The notes: generated from the letters alone by a model not told the origin. Counted from the first letter of the stretch, positions 36,388 through 45,740 are shown. The stretch is 64,000 nt of DNA from Pectobacterium brasiliense (GCF_016950255.1 NZ_JACGFN010000002.1:62001-126000), one strand, 5' to 3'. A program made the numbers and translations.

Positions 36388-36862
36388 GTTATCACAGTTT
36401 TACATACTGCCGAGGGGCATGCTTTAATCGAGAGGTGAATTGAAATTTCGATAACAATATGTAATTTAAGGTTATTATTTCGTGCGCCAGAATATTGCCA
36501 TTTCTATGCTACGTCGTAGCACGCGCCCGACAAGGGGCGCTCAGTCGCCGCCGCCCCGTGACCCGCGGCTTTCCGCGAGAAATAACGTCGCTACGCGATA
36601 CCTTCAGAAAAAACAGCCTCTTAACGGACCGCCGTTGACGCGTTCCCGACGCGGCAACGGCTTTCGCGGCTTCCCTGCCGCTCATCCTAAGTCTGTTTTT
36701 CCTTCAGCGTTATTTACGCTCATCACAACACAACGACAGCGAGAACCCGCTACGCACGAAACCACCTCCCCCACCGCTATTGACGCCACAATTTCCTCTT
36801 CACAAGACGGCATCTTGCACCGCCAGCAAGCAGAACACGCACAGTTCATGTGCATATACCTC
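36388..36862. other. Spacer between nasR and the nas promoter
   Basis: No gene is convincing here; an open frame at 36482-36982 has low-complexity composition and overlaps nasR. A perfect 7-1-7 inverted repeat, TGCTACGTCGTAGCA (36507-36521), lies about 150 bases upstream of the expected transcription start, where NtrC enhancer sites are usual, but its spacing differs from the NtrC consensus. A near-palindrome at 36856-36873 spans the nasR stop codon. Confidence 0.4.
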
Positions 36863-38152
36863 TTAAGGGGTATCTCCGAATACATCTGCCACCGCGAGCA
36901 TCGCCGTCGCGATGTCAATCAGCTTTTTATTCTGACTCATCGCCATGCGGCGCAGGGTTTTGTAGGCCTCTTCTTCGCTTAATCCACGGTGCTGCATCAG
37001 TAAGCCCTTCGCGCGATCGATCTGCTTTCTTTCATTCAACGTGGCTCGCAGCGCAGCCAGTTCATGATCCTGCGCCTGTAAGCGCCGCGATTGTTGCTGC
37101 ACCAGCGACAGCAGCGATCGCCCCAGTTGTGGACTGACACCATCGCTATTCAGCCAGCCGGGAGGGACGTTCTGCCCTTCCACGTCATGACCAGCGATAA
37201 ATATCGAATAACCGGGATCGTTATGCTCCTGCTGCACCATCAGCGCGTCGAGATCCGCACGCTGATCGCTGCATGCCTTCTCCGCTGCTGCAATACGGGT
37301 ACGGCAGCGCTGCATCAGCGTCTGCTCCAGTTCATCTTCCATCTGCTTCATTTCGTCGATGCGCCGCGTGGCAATCGAAAACCAGTGCAGGCTATCTGAT
37401 TCCGACAGCTTTTCTATCGGGCTGCGGGTGCACACAATGCGGCGCAGGCGTTCAAACTCGCTGTCTATCGCGATAGCACGCCAGCGCTGCTGGTTTTCTT
37501 CATCGCTAAAATTCAGAAAGGTATCGAAGCAACGCTCCTGCCGCTCGATCAAATCCAGCAGCTTTTGCCGGGTTTCCTCATCGACGCTGCCCGCCGCATA
37601 GGCCGCCGCGCCGATCGCCCGCTCTTGCCCCGCCAGCTCTTTACCCTGCATAAAGCTGAACATGGCAATCAGCGCGCGGGAAATTCCCGGATCGGCTGCC
37701 GTGTCCGAAACCTCAAAAACCAGCGCCAGCAGATTACGGATAATGTCGTTGAAAAACGTCATCGCCTGCGGTTGAGGCAGCAAACGCTGGCGAATCTGCT
37801 GACGCAGCGTGGGCAGCAGACTTAGCGCATAAACCACGCTGGCAACGCGGCTGAATAAACGGCTCGCCTGCGGCAATTCCGCCGTCATTTTTTCCAACCC
37901 GGCCAGATGCGTCATCAAATGCGTCTGCGCCACCTGCACATCTTTCTCACGTAGCGCCAGCTCGTCGGCGAATAGTCGACCATCGGAGCAAAGAAACAGG
38001 TTGGCTGTTCCCCGTTCACGCTGCAATAGATGGACAAGCTGGCTAATTTTGCCCACCAGCTCACCGCTTTGCAGCAGGTAGCGCAGGCTGTTCAGCTCAC
38101 ACTGGCGCGAGGCAAGTAAAAATCGAATTGTCGTTGAAGGCTCCGCCACCAT
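36863..38152 (-). CDS. nasR: Nitrate-responsive antiterminator NasR (NIT + ANTAR)
   Basis: A 429-residue protein from ATG 38152, with GGAGAG upstream. The N-terminal NIT nitrate-sensing domain (about residues 20-270) has the landmark QLVHLLQRERGTANLFLCSDG and further helical segments such as IGAAAYAAGSVDEETRQKLLDLI. A linker follows, then a C-terminal ANTAR RNA-binding domain (LRATLNERKQIDRAKGLLMQHRGLSEEEAYKTLRRMAMSQNKKLIDIA). With nitrate bound it prevents termination in the nasF leader. It is placed upstream of nasF on the same strand, as in Klebsiella. Confidence 0.93.
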   Translation of the reverse strand: MVAEPSTTIRFLLASRQCELNSLRYLLQSGELVGKISQLVHLLQRERGTANLFLCSDGRLFADELALREKDVQVAQTHLMTHLAGLEKMTAELPQASRLFSRVASVVYALSLLPTLRQQIRQRLLPQPQAMTFFNDIIRNLLALVFEVSDTAADPGISRALIAMFSFMQGKELAGQERAIGAAAYAAGSVDEETRQKLLDLIERQERCFDTFLNFSDEENQQRWRAIAIDSEFERLRRIVCTRSPIEKLSESDSLHWFSIATRRIDEMKQMEDELEQTLMQRCRTRIAAAEKACSDQRADLDALMVQQEHNDPGYSIFIAGHDVEGQNVPPGWLNSDGVSPQLGRSLLSLVQQQSRRLQAQDHELAALRATLNERKQIDRAKGLLMQHRGLSEEEAYKTLRRMAMSQNKKLIDIATAMLAVADVFGDTP

Positions 38153-38305
38153 TGCACTCTCTCCTGAAAAAACCACAAGCAGGACTATGCAATTAGCGCG
38201 CCATTTGCATCCGTTCACAGTTATCAGGAAGCAAGGGCATAGCATCCGCGCGGTGACTGCCGCTTCCACACGCGTTTCACCTCAATTTTTAAACTCCGTT
38301 GCTAA

Positions 38306-38644
38306 ACCCGCCAGCCACAGACGGTGATGCAGTTCGGCGAACTGCCTGAAAGTATGACTTTTCTGGCTCCAGCAACCGAGTTTGATCGGTGGGATGGAGC
38401 GGCCTGGGTGACAAATCAGGCGGCGCAACAACTTGCCGTAACCAAAAGCCTACAGCTGGAGTTGGCGGCACGGCGCGCGACGGCAAATACCCGAATTGCC
38501 GAGCTGAACTATGCTATGGACTTGGCTATTGCCACGGATGAAGAGCAAGAACAGCTAACCCAATGGAAAATTTATCTGGTTACGTTGAACCGCATTGATC
38601 TCACCGCTGCATCCGTCGTGTGGCCAATCGCGCCTTCCGTGTAA
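38306..38644 (+). pseudogene. Phage tail-fibre assembly protein, C-terminal remnant
   Basis: The frame opens only at 38306 after an in-frame TAA and codes for the C-terminal half of a Tfa/Caudo_TAP chaperone: EFDRWDGAAWVTNQAAQQ, then IAELNYAMDLAIATDEEQEQLTQWKIYLVTLNRIDL, then VVWPIAPSV. Full proteins are roughly 1.5-2 times longer. No other phage gene lies nearby, so it is a lone relic between nasR and the cyd genes. An internal GTG/ATG at 38324-38327 could allow a short product. Confidence 0.75.
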
Positions 38645-39194
38645 TCGGTGTAACCCACATCCGATTAGATCAATAATGGTGTGTCGTATTTTAACGTACG
38701 GCACACACGCCTCACCTCCCTCTCTTTGGACAGGATATTCTGATAATTCCTAATTATTTTTATCGCCAAATGTAAAATTAAATAAAAAATGAAACTGTTA
38801 TATTTATGCATCTCAAATCTGTACTATTTTAATTAATTTCAATTCTCAGCATCGAAATAAATAAAGAATAAAAAACTAATAATCACATTTTAATGAAATT
38901 AAAAACCAAAAAATAAAGTTAAATTAAAATATAAAAACAAAATAATCGTGTTAGAGATAAAAAAACCAAATCAACAAACTGTACTATTTATCCTTCAATT
39001 TTTGCACGCTATAATCTCTGCACGTTTTACTCACTACTCATTCTTATCTCACTTCAATCAATGAAGTTAATTTCTGACGGATGCAAATACCGTCGGCGGT
39101 AATTTATTTTCGTTTTATTCGCCACGATTTATTCCGGCAAGCATCGGAATAACAATATGGCGTGCATTTTCCTGCCTGAAGCTAGGAGCCTAAC
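38645..39194. other. AT-rich regulatory region upstream of cydA
   Basis: This 550-base region is strongly AT-rich between about 38740 and 39060, unlike its surroundings, and has no gene. The 11-mer CTGTACTATTT occurs at 38819-38829 and again, same orientation, at 38979-38989. A TATAAT box lies at 39010-39015. It probably carries the cyd promoter with upstream regulator sites; an H-NS-type silencing role is possible from composition alone. Confidence 0.5.
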
Positions 39195-40772
39195 ATGTTT
39201 GATGTCGTTGAGCTGTCGCGGCTGCAATTTGCCCTGACTGCCATGTATCACTTTCTTTTTGTCCCACTGACGCTCGGATTGTCTTTCCTGCTCGCCATTA
39301 TGAACACCACCTATGTGTTAACCGGCAAGCAAATCTACAAGGATATGACCAAATTCTGGGGCAAGCTGTTCGCCATCAACTTTGCGCTGGGCGTGGCAAC
39401 TGGTCTGACGCTGGAATTCCAGTTCGGCACCAACTGGTCTTACTATTCTCACTACGTGGGCGATATTTTTGGCGCACCGCTGGCGATGGAAGGACTCATG
39501 GCGTTCTTCCTCGAATCTACACTCATCGGCCTGTTCTTTTTCGGCTGGGATCGCCTGACCAAAGTCCAGCATATGCTGGTGACCTGGTTCGTCGCGCTGG
39601 GCTCCAACTTTTCCGCCCTGTGGATTCTGGTCGCCAACGGCTGGATGCAAAACCCGATTGCCGCTGAGTTCAATTATGAAACCATGCGCATGGAAATGCT
39701 GAGCTTCGCCGAACTGGTGCTGAACCCGGTCGCACAGGTGAAGTTCGTCCACACCGTGGCAGCAGGCTACACCGCTGGCGCGATGTTCGTCCTCGGGATC
39801 AGTTCTTACTATCTGCTGAGAGGCCGCGATATCGCCTTTGCCAAGCGCTCGTTCGCGATTGCCGCCAGTTTCGGCCTGGCCTCGGTGCTGTCCGTGATCG
39901 TACTGGGTGATGAATCCGGCTATGTCATGGGCGATGTGCAGAAAACCAAGCTGGCAGCGATCGAAGCCGAATGGGAAACGCAGCCCGCCCCCGCGTCTTT
40001 CACGCTGTTCGCCATCCCCAATCAGGAAACGATGCAGAACGATTATCCGATCCACGTTCCCTATCTGCTGGGCCTCATCGCCACGCGTTCGCTCGACAAA
40101 CCCGTCGTCGGCATTAAAGACCTGATGGCGCAACATGAGATTCGCATTCGTAACGGCATGACGGCCTATGGTCTGTTGGAGGAGCTGCGCTCAGGTAATA
40201 CCGACCCCGCCGTTCGCGCCCAATTTGAGGCTGCCAAGCGCGATCTTGGCTACGGTCTTCTGCTTAAGCGCTATACCGATGACGTCGCCAACGCCAGCGA
40301 AAACCAGATTCAGCAGGCAACCAAAGACTCAATCCCGCGCGTCGCGCCGCTGTATGTCGCTTTCCGTCTGATGGTGGGCTGCGGCGTGCTGATGCTCGCT
40401 ATTTTTGCGCTGTCATTCTGGAGCGTGATACGTGGCCGCATGGGACAGCGTAAATGGCTGCACCGAGCCGCGCTGTACGGCATCCCCCTGCCCTGGATCG
40501 CGATTGAATCCGGCTGGTTCGTCGCCGAGTACGGTCGTCAGCCGTGGGCAGTCGGTGAGGTCTTGCCTACCGCTATCGCCAATTCATCTCTGGAAGCACA
40601 CGACATTCTGCTGTCGATGGGGCTGATTTGCGGGCTGTACACGCTGTTTCTGGTCGCGGAAATGTATCTGATGTTCAGGTTTGCCCGACTGGGGCCAAGC
40701 AGCCTGAAAACCGGCCGCTACCACTTTGAACAATCGACGACACAACCCCTCACGACACCTGCAAAACCATAA
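39195..40772 (+). CDS. cydA: Cytochrome bd ubiquinol oxidase subunit I
   Basis: A 525-residue protein nearly collinear with E. coli CydA. Haem ligands are visible: His19 ([10 protein letters not shown]), the His in [11 protein letters not shown] and the Met in AFRLMVGCG. The long Q-loop with the quinol-binding [12 protein letters not shown] segment is present, placing it in the long-loop bd-I group. TAGGAG precedes the ATG. It oxidises ubiquinol and reduces oxygen with high affinity in the inner membrane. The usual E. coli neighbours ybgE and tolQ are absent here, so this may be a second bd locus; that is inferred from context. Confidence 0.93.
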   Translation: MFDVVELSRLQFALTAMYHFLFVPLTLGLSFLLAIMNTTYVLTGKQIYKDMTKFWGKLFAINFALGVATGLTLEFQFGTNWSYYSHYVGDIFGAPLAMEGLMAFFLESTLIGLFFFGWDRLTKVQHMLVTWFVALGSNFSALWILVANGWMQNPIAAEFNYETMRMEMLSFAELVLNPVAQVKFVHTVAAGYTAGAMFVLGISSYYLLRGRDIAFAKRSFAIAASFGLASVLSVIVLGDESGYVMGDVQKTKLAAIEAEWETQPAPASFTLFAIPNQETMQNDYPIHVPYLLGLIATRSLDKPVVGIKDLMAQHEIRIRNGMTAYGLLEELRSGNTDPAVRAQFEAAKRDLGYGLLLKRYTDDVANASENQIQQATKDSIPRVAPLYVAFRLMVGCGVLMLAIFALSFWSVIRGRMGQRKWLHRAALYGIPLPWIAIESGWFVAEYGRQPWAVGEVLPTAIANSSLEAHDILLSMGLICGLYTLFLVAEMYLMFRFARLGPSSLKTGRYHFEQSTTQPLTTPAKP

Positions 40773-40786
40773 CGGGAGCCATAATA

Positions 40787-41926
40787 ATGCTGGATTATGA
40801 AACATTACGCCTGATTTGGTGGGGATTGATTGGCCTGTTGTTTATCGGCTTTGCCATCACCGACGGCTTTGACATGGGCGTGGGCATTCTGTTGCGTTTG
40901 CTGGGCAAGAATGATACTGAACGGCGAGTCATGATTAACGTGATCGCCCCGCACTGGGACGGCAATCAGGTCTGGCTGATCACCGCGGCGGGCGCATTGT
41001 TCGCCGCCTGGCCGATGGTTTATGCCGCCGCGTTTTCCGGTTTCTACTTCGCCATGATTCTGGTGCTCGCCGCTCTGTTTTTCCGCCCGGTTGGCTTTGA
41101 TTATCGATCCAAGCTGGAAAACCAGCGCTGGCGCAATATGTGGGACTGGGGCATTTTCATCGGCAGTTTCGTCCCCACGCTGGTGTTCGGCATCGCATTA
41201 GGTAACCTGTTGCAGGGCGTGCCGCTGAGCGTCGATATGTATTTGCGTCTCACCTACCACGGCGGGTTCTTTGGCCTGTTGAACCCGTTCGGGCTGCTGG
41301 CAGGCGTCGTGAGTGTCGCAATGATCGTCGCACACGGTGCAATTTACCTGCAAATGCGCACCACAGAGGCGCTTCAGCGTCGCGCGCAAAAAACCGTTCT
41401 GCTCGCCAGCACGCTGATGAGCCTCACCTTCTTACTGGCTGGCCTCTGGGTGCTAACCGGAATCGACGGCTACCTGATTACCTCCACGCTGGATAAAGCG
41501 GCCCCGTCTAACCCGCTGCATAAAGAGGTGGTCCAACAGGCCGGGGCCTGGTTAACCAACTTTACGGCGCACCCTGCGCTGTGGGCGATCCCCGCATTAG
41601 GTGTGGCTCTGCCGTGGTTCACCTGCCTCTTCTCTCGCGTAAACCGCTGCGGCTGGGGTTTTCTGACCTCATCATTGACGATTGTCTGCGTGATTCTGAC
41701 GGCAGGCATTACGCTATTCCCGTTCGTGATGCCTTCCAGCTTCGATCCCAACGTCAGCCTGACCATTTGGGATGCCACGTCCAGCCAGCTTACGCTTCAG
41801 GTGATGACCATTCTGGCCTGTATTTTTGTTCCCACCATCCTGCTTTATACCAGCTGGTGTTATTACAAAATGTTTGGCCGGATCGATGCCCGCTACATCG
41901 AAGCCAATAAGCATTCCGTTTACTAA
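40787..41926 (+). CDS. cydB: Cytochrome bd ubiquinol oxidase subunit II
   Basis: A 379-residue membrane protein of exactly the usual CydB length. It starts MLDYETLRLIWWGLIGLLFIGFAITDGFDMGVG, with the conserved TDGFDMG motif in helix 1 and NVIAPHWDGNQVWLITAAGALFAAWP in the first third. It lies 14 bases after cydA. It forms the heterodimer with CydA and contributes to oxygen/quinone site structure. Confidence 0.95.
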   Translation: MLDYETLRLIWWGLIGLLFIGFAITDGFDMGVGILLRLLGKNDTERRVMINVIAPHWDGNQVWLITAAGALFAAWPMVYAAAFSGFYFAMILVLAALFFRPVGFDYRSKLENQRWRNMWDWGIFIGSFVPTLVFGIALGNLLQGVPLSVDMYLRLTYHGGFFGLLNPFGLLAGVVSVAMIVAHGAIYLQMRTTEALQRRAQKTVLLASTLMSLTFLLAGLWVLTGIDGYLITSTLDKAAPSNPLHKEVVQQAGAWLTNFTAHPALWAIPALGVALPWFTCLFSRVNRCGWGFLTSSLTIVCVILTAGITLFPFVMPSSFDPNVSLTIWDATSSQLTLQVMTILACIFVPTILLYTSWCYYKMFGRIDARYIEANKHSVY

Positions 41927-41945
41927 CGACTTGAGGAGAAAGAGC

Positions 41946-42050
41946 ATGTGGTATTTCGCCTGGATACTCGGCACGCTTCTAGCTTGCGCGTTCGCGCTGG
42001 TCACCGCGCTGGCGGTAGAGAACCATGAAGCGGGCAAAGACGCTTCCTGA
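41946..42050 (+). CDS. cydX: Cytochrome bd small subunit CydX
   Basis: A 34-residue single-span protein starting MWYFAWILGT, which is the CydX/YbgT signature, followed by a hydrophobic helix and a short polar tail (ENHEAGKDAS). It lies 19 bases after cydB, behind GAGGAG. CydX stabilises the haem groups of the CydAB complex. Confidence 0.93.
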   Translation: MWYFAWILGTLLACAFALVTALAVENHEAGKDAS

Positions 42051-42055
42051 GAAAA

Positions 42056-42080
42056 CGAAGCGCCTCATCGGGCGCTTCAT
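42056..42080 (+). terminator. Weak hairpin after cydX
   Basis: GAAGCGCC and GGCGCTTC form an 8-bp stem immediately after the cydX stop. The T run is poor (CATCATTCTTT), so read-through into the DUF202 genes is possible. Confidence 0.5.
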
Positions 42081-42218
42081 CATTCTTTGCTGAGACATCA
42101 TCGCTGAAACAATTGTCGCTGATACCGTCATCAGGGCAGACGAAACCCGCCAAGGGCGCTAGAATGCAGACGCTGCGCCCAATCAGATGCCCTCTTCAAC
42201 CTGAAATCAGACGACAAC

Positions 42219-42584
42219 ATGACAGCACCCAGACAGGACAAAACACCGTGGTGGAGTCAGGGGAAAACCCCGGACTACCGTTTTTCATTAGCGAATGAGC
42301 GCACCTTTCTGGCATGGATTCGCACCGCGCTGGCGTTTCTTGCCGGCGCAGTGGGTATCGACCAATTTACCGTGCACATCGATCCGCTGTTGCGTCAGGG
42401 GCTGTCGCTGTTGCTGGTCGTTAGCGCGGCACTGCTCGGTGCGTTGGCGTATCGTCGCTGGGTTAGTAATGAGAAAGCGATGCGTCAGGAAAGCGATATG
42501 CCGTATACGCCAATGCTGCTGATCGTGACGCTGTTTATCACCCTCATTGCCATCGCGCTTGCCGCGATGATTCTGTTCGGGTAG
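42219..42584 (+). CDS. YidH-family (DUF202) inner-membrane protein
   Basis: A 121-residue protein with the DUF202 signature DYRFSLANERTFLAWIRTALAFLAGAVGI at residues 19-47 and three hydrophobic helices. Length and N-terminus match E. coli YidH. It is followed after 3 bases by a second DUF202 protein, as yidH is by yidG in E. coli. The function is unknown. It lies 168 bases downstream of cydX on the same strand. Confidence 0.88.
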   Translation: MTAPRQDKTPWWSQGKTPDYRFSLANERTFLAWIRTALAFLAGAVGIDQFTVHIDPLLRQGLSLLLVVSAALLGALAYRRWVSNEKAMRQESDMPYTPMLLIVTLFITLIAIALAAMILFG

Positions 42585-42587
42585 CGC

Positions 42588-42908
42588 ATGGACACGACAC
42601 GCGATCCGGGATTACAGCCACAGCGAACCGGCATGGCCTGGTCACGGACGCTGTTTGTGATGCTAATCAACAGCCTGCTGTGTTTTCGTCTGAGCATGGT
42701 GAATGACAGCCGAGTGGTGTTTGCCTGCGCCATTCTGCTCTTGTGTGTTTCTGCGTTGATGTCGGTGCTGGCGATTCTGCGCTACCGCTTTAACGCCCAT
42801 TGCCAACCGGTGCTATCACGCGTTAGCCACGGGCTGATTGTGCTCACGTCATCATCGATTGTCATCACCGCGCTGGTCTTGCTGCTACATTTCAGCGGCG
42901 TGTGGTAA
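42588..42908 (+). CDS. YidG-like (DUF202) inner-membrane protein
   Basis: A 106-residue protein with three hydrophobic segments and the short DUF202 N-terminus DPGLQPQRTGMAWSRTLFVMLINSLL, resembling E. coli YidG. It starts 3 bases after the YidH-like gene, so the two are co-translated and may form a complex. No function is established. Confidence 0.85.
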   Translation: MDTTRDPGLQPQRTGMAWSRTLFVMLINSLLCFRLSMVNDSRVVFACAILLLCVSALMSVLAILRYRFNAHCQPVLSRVSHGLIVLTSSSIVITALVLLLHFSGVW

Positions 42909-42928
42909 GCCCCGATTTTCTGTCATTT

Positions 42929-42979
42929 TTTCTGAAAGGAAAGGTTTTCTGAAAAGAAAAGTTTTCTGAAAAGAAAGGC
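42929..42979. repeat. Three tandem 17-bp units
   Basis: TTTCTGAAAGGAAAGGT, TTTCTGAAAAGAAAAGT and TTTCTGAAAAGAAAGGC follow each other directly, just before the fdhE terminator stem. Each unit contains the small inverted repeat TTTCTGAAA. Confidence 0.85.
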
Positions 42980-43004
42980 GGTGAAGCCCAAACGCGCTTC
43001 ACCG
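42979..43004 (-). terminator. Terminator of fdhE
   Basis: CGGTGAAG and CTTCACCG form an 8-bp stem 10 bases beyond the fdhE stop. On the minus strand it is followed by CCTTTCTTTTC from the tandem repeats, and it also faces the end of the convergent yidG-like gene. Confidence 0.65.
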
Positions 43005-43014
43005 ATTAGACGGA

Positions 43015-43944
43015 CTATTCGATCGAACTTTCCGGGAACAGGAACGGGTTGATGCTGCTGCGAGAAAAGCCCTCTTCCTCCATTTTCACATCCAGCACCA
43101 GTGACGCCAGATCGTCGGCGACGGCTTCTACACGGTGATCTTTTTCCTGATATAGCAGCTTCAGATACGTGCCGCAGTGGCCGCAGCTTTCCGCTTTGAT
43201 GGCGGAGTTTTCGCTATCCAGCGACCAGTAATTCAGCTCGCTCGATTCTTCACAGTTGCTGCATTTCACCCGCACCATGTGCCATTCGCTCTCGCACAGA
43301 TTACAGTGTAGATAACGCAGCCCGCTGGACGTACCTAACTGCACTACGCCTGAGACCGGAATACTGCCGCACACGGGGCAGAACTGGCGATGTTCGCCGG
43401 GTACGGCACGCGCTTTACCGGGCAGTTGGCTTGCCATTTGCGCCCAGAACAGCGACAGCGCCGCCCAGATGAACGGGGCTTTATCATTGCTCTCGGCACG
43501 AAATTCGTGTTGCAGCAGCGCCGTTGCCTGTTCTTCCAGTTCCTGCTCTGAGACTTTTTCCAGATTCTCCAGCGTAGATAATACCTGCCCGCTGGCATCC
43601 GGTTTTAATTCTTCAATCAGTGCACGCAGCAGCGTGTGCCAGTGTGTATCACGAGGGAACACCGCGATATCGAGCGGTGGACGTTCACCAGACTGTTTCA
43701 GCACGTCACTCAGGTCAAGCTTCAACGGATGATCGTGCAATACCTTCTGCTGGGCTTCCACCACGCCTGCGGCGAAAGTGAGATAATCGCCCAACGGGTG
43801 ATCTTCAGCTAACTGACGCAGACGCTCCGCGCGGCTGCTGTACAGGCTTTTCAGATTGGCAAAAAGCAACGGGGGGATATTCCCTTCCGGCATCGATTTT
43901 TCGTTCTGTTCTAACTGTTCCTGAGGAACAATGCGAATACTCAT
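43015..43944 (-). CDS. fdhE: Formate dehydrogenase accessory protein FdhE
   Basis: A 309-residue cytoplasmic protein of the usual FdhE length. The C-terminal half carries four Cys pairs typical of its rubredoxin-like metal centres: [27 protein letters not shown] and CGHCGTYLK. FdhE is needed for activity of respiratory formate dehydrogenases and acts on the Tat-exported catalytic subunit before export. No fdo/fdn structural genes adjoin it, so its targets lie outside the window. Confidence 0.94.
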   Translation of the reverse strand: MSIRIVPQEQLEQNEKSMPEGNIPPLLFANLKSLYSSRAERLRQLAEDHPLGDYLTFAAGVVEAQQKVLHDHPLKLDLSDVLKQSGERPPLDIAVFPRDTHWHTLLRALIEELKPDASGQVLSTLENLEKVSEQELEEQATALLQHEFRAESNDKAPFIWAALSLFWAQMASQLPGKARAVPGEHRQFCPVCGSIPVSGVVQLGTSSGLRYLHCNLCESEWHMVRVKCSNCEESSELNYWSLDSENSAIKAESCGHCGTYLKLLYQEKDHRVEAVADDLASLVLDVKMEEEGFSRSSINPFLFPESSIE

Positions 43945-43973
43945 CAGGGGGATTTTTCCTGTTGTTTACGTTG

Positions 43974-44039
43974 TCTATCCGATAGATTTCGGGGTGCAGG
44001 AAGGCCGCCAGCGCGGTCCGAAAGATAGCGGGTATAGCT
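43974..44039. repeat. Possible degenerate ERIC-type element
   Basis: The segment starts CTATCCGATAGATTTCGGGG, followed by TGCAGGAAGGCCGCCAGCG, like the left end of ERIC-type repeats, and ends with AGCGGGTATAG, like an inverted right end. The central ERIC core seen at 53185-53313 is missing, so it looks like an internally deleted copy. Confidence 0.45.
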
Positions 44040-44180
44040 CACCTTTAGTCGGAATTATACGCATCGTGACTAGCGACTTTCTGATTTCCGGCAAGGTTAT
44101 GGCTGTTTTTCGCCATCCATTCAGTCACCTTCAGCTATGACGGAAACAGTAGCAGAAAAGCGGCAAACATCTCCACACCT

Positions 44181-45632
44181 CTAAAGGGGTGATCGGGTCA
44201 AGCGTTCACTTATCTGCGATCGAATCAGCGATGCCAATACGATCACGCTTTGCTCACAGCGCTCGTCCCATTCATAGGAGGCGTTGAAGCGGAAGTAACG
44301 ATCGTATTTGTCGCCAGTCGTGAACATTTTCCCCGGCGCAATACTGACGCCTCGTTCCAGCGCGCGGCGATATAGCTCCGTGCTGCTGATACCTTCAGGC
44401 AATTCCAGCCAGAGAAAATAACCACCTTGCGAATGATTAATGGGTACGTCGCCCGGGAAGTGTCGGCGTAGCGACTGTAACGCCGCGTGTTTACGTTGTT
44501 CCAGCGCTCGTCGCAGGCGGCGCAGATGGCTGTCATAGCTGCTGGTCGCCAGATAATCCGCAATCGCCAGCTGCATGGGTGCACTGGTCGATAAGGTACT
44601 CATCAGCTGTAAACGCTGAATGCTGCCCGCATAGCTCCCTGCCGCTACCCAGCCGATGCGGAACCCCGCCACCAGATTTTTAGAAAACGAAGAGCAGTGC
44701 AGAATCGTCCCTTTTTTATCCAACGCTTTTGCGGGCAACGGACGTTGCAGGCCGGTATAAAGCTCGCTGTAGACGTCATCCTCTACCAGCCCGACGCCGT
44801 GTTTTTCCAGCATCGCCACCAGCCGCTGTTTCTTTTCCCAGGACAGCGTGCAGCCGAGCGGGTTATGAAAATTGGTCATCAGCCAGCAGGCTTTAATTGG
44901 ATAGTCGTTTAGCGCCTGCTGCAATGCATCAAGATCGATGCCCTGCTGCGGATCGGTTGCAATCGCAATCGCTTTGAGTTTAAGGCGTTCGATCGCCTGT
45001 AGCGCGCCGTAAAAAGCGGGAGATTCGATCACCACATAATCGCCCGGCTCCGTCAGCGCCTGAAGGCTGAGATTAAGGGACTCCATCGCGCCCGCCGTAA
45101 TCACAATCTCATCGGGCGAGACGGCAATCCCCTGCAACGCGTAGCGCTGGGCGATGTTCTTCCTCAGGCTTTCATTACCCGGCGGCAAGTTATCCAGCGC
45201 GCTGTGTGGCTGCATATGACGCGCCACCGATGCCAACGAGCGCGTCAACTGGCGCTGTGGGAAGAGCTGTGGATCGGGAAACGCCGATCCGAACGGCATG
45301 ACAGCCGGATCTTTGCTGGCCTGAAGCACGTCAAAAATGAACGCATTGACGTCTACGTCTTCGGTCAGTTGCACGCGCTCCTGCCCTACGGGCGAATGCA
45401 GGCTGTCTGCTGGTAGCACAGACAGCTTTGGTGCCGCGTAATAACCCGACTGTGGACGCGACACAATCAGCCCCTGACTTTCCAGCAGCTGATAAGCGTG
45501 CAGCACGGTCATCAGGCTCATACCCGAATGCAGTGATTTTTCCCGCAGCGAGGGCAATTTGTCGCCCGGCTGCCAGATCCCTTCCTGAAGCTGCTCACGG
45601 ATCTGGTGAGCGAGCTGTTCAAACTTTGCCAT
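44181..45632 (-). CDS. MocR/PdxR-type GntR regulator with aminotransferase domain
   Basis: A 483-residue protein with an N-terminal GntR winged helix (LAHQIREQLQEGIWQPGDKLPSLREKSLHSGMSLMTVLHAYQLLESQGLIVSRPQSGYY, residues 7-65) and a fold-type I aminotransferase domain (EIVITAGAMESLNLSLQAL, NFHNPLGCTLSWEKKQRL, and the PLP-Lys region SSFSKNLVAGFRIGWV). MocR proteins bind PLP and usually regulate a neighbouring gene. The downstream neighbour is fdhE, about 240 bases away, and upstream is a glutamine-amidotransferase-like gene on the same strand. The target is unknown. Confidence 0.92.
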   Translation of the reverse strand: MAKFEQLAHQIREQLQEGIWQPGDKLPSLREKSLHSGMSLMTVLHAYQLLESQGLIVSRPQSGYYAAPKLSVLPADSLHSPVGQERVQLTEDVDVNAFIFDVLQASKDPAVMPFGSAFPDPQLFPQRQLTRSLASVARHMQPHSALDNLPPGNESLRKNIAQRYALQGIAVSPDEIVITAGAMESLNLSLQALTEPGDYVVIESPAFYGALQAIERLKLKAIAIATDPQQGIDLDALQQALNDYPIKACWLMTNFHNPLGCTLSWEKKQRLVAMLEKHGVGLVEDDVYSELYTGLQRPLPAKALDKKGTILHCSSFSKNLVAGFRIGWVAAGSYAGSIQRLQLMSTLSTSAPMQLAIADYLATSSYDSHLRRLRRALEQRKHAALQSLRRHFPGDVPINHSQGGYFLWLELPEGISSTELYRRALERGVSIAPGKMFTTGDKYDRYFRFNASYEWDERCEQSVIVLASLIRSQISERLTRSPL

Positions 45633-45740
45633 AGCGCTGCGGTTTCGGTGGATGAGTCTGTCATTATTTTTAGCTCGATCACCACCGACAGGTCATGATC
45701 GAGAAGGATGCTTTATCGCGAACAACACGTTGTTCCAGGA

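Noticed and set aside
36507-36521. Inverted repeat as an NtrC enhancer
   Set aside because: Position relative to the sigma-54 promoter fits, but TGCTACGTCGTAGCA is a 15-bp dyad and differs from the 17-bp NtrC consensus, so it is noted only as a candidate.
36482-36982. Open frame of 166 codons between nasF promoter and nasR
   Set aside because: Low-complexity Arg/Pro/Thr composition, overlap with the 3' end of nasR on the other strand and no ribosome binding site.
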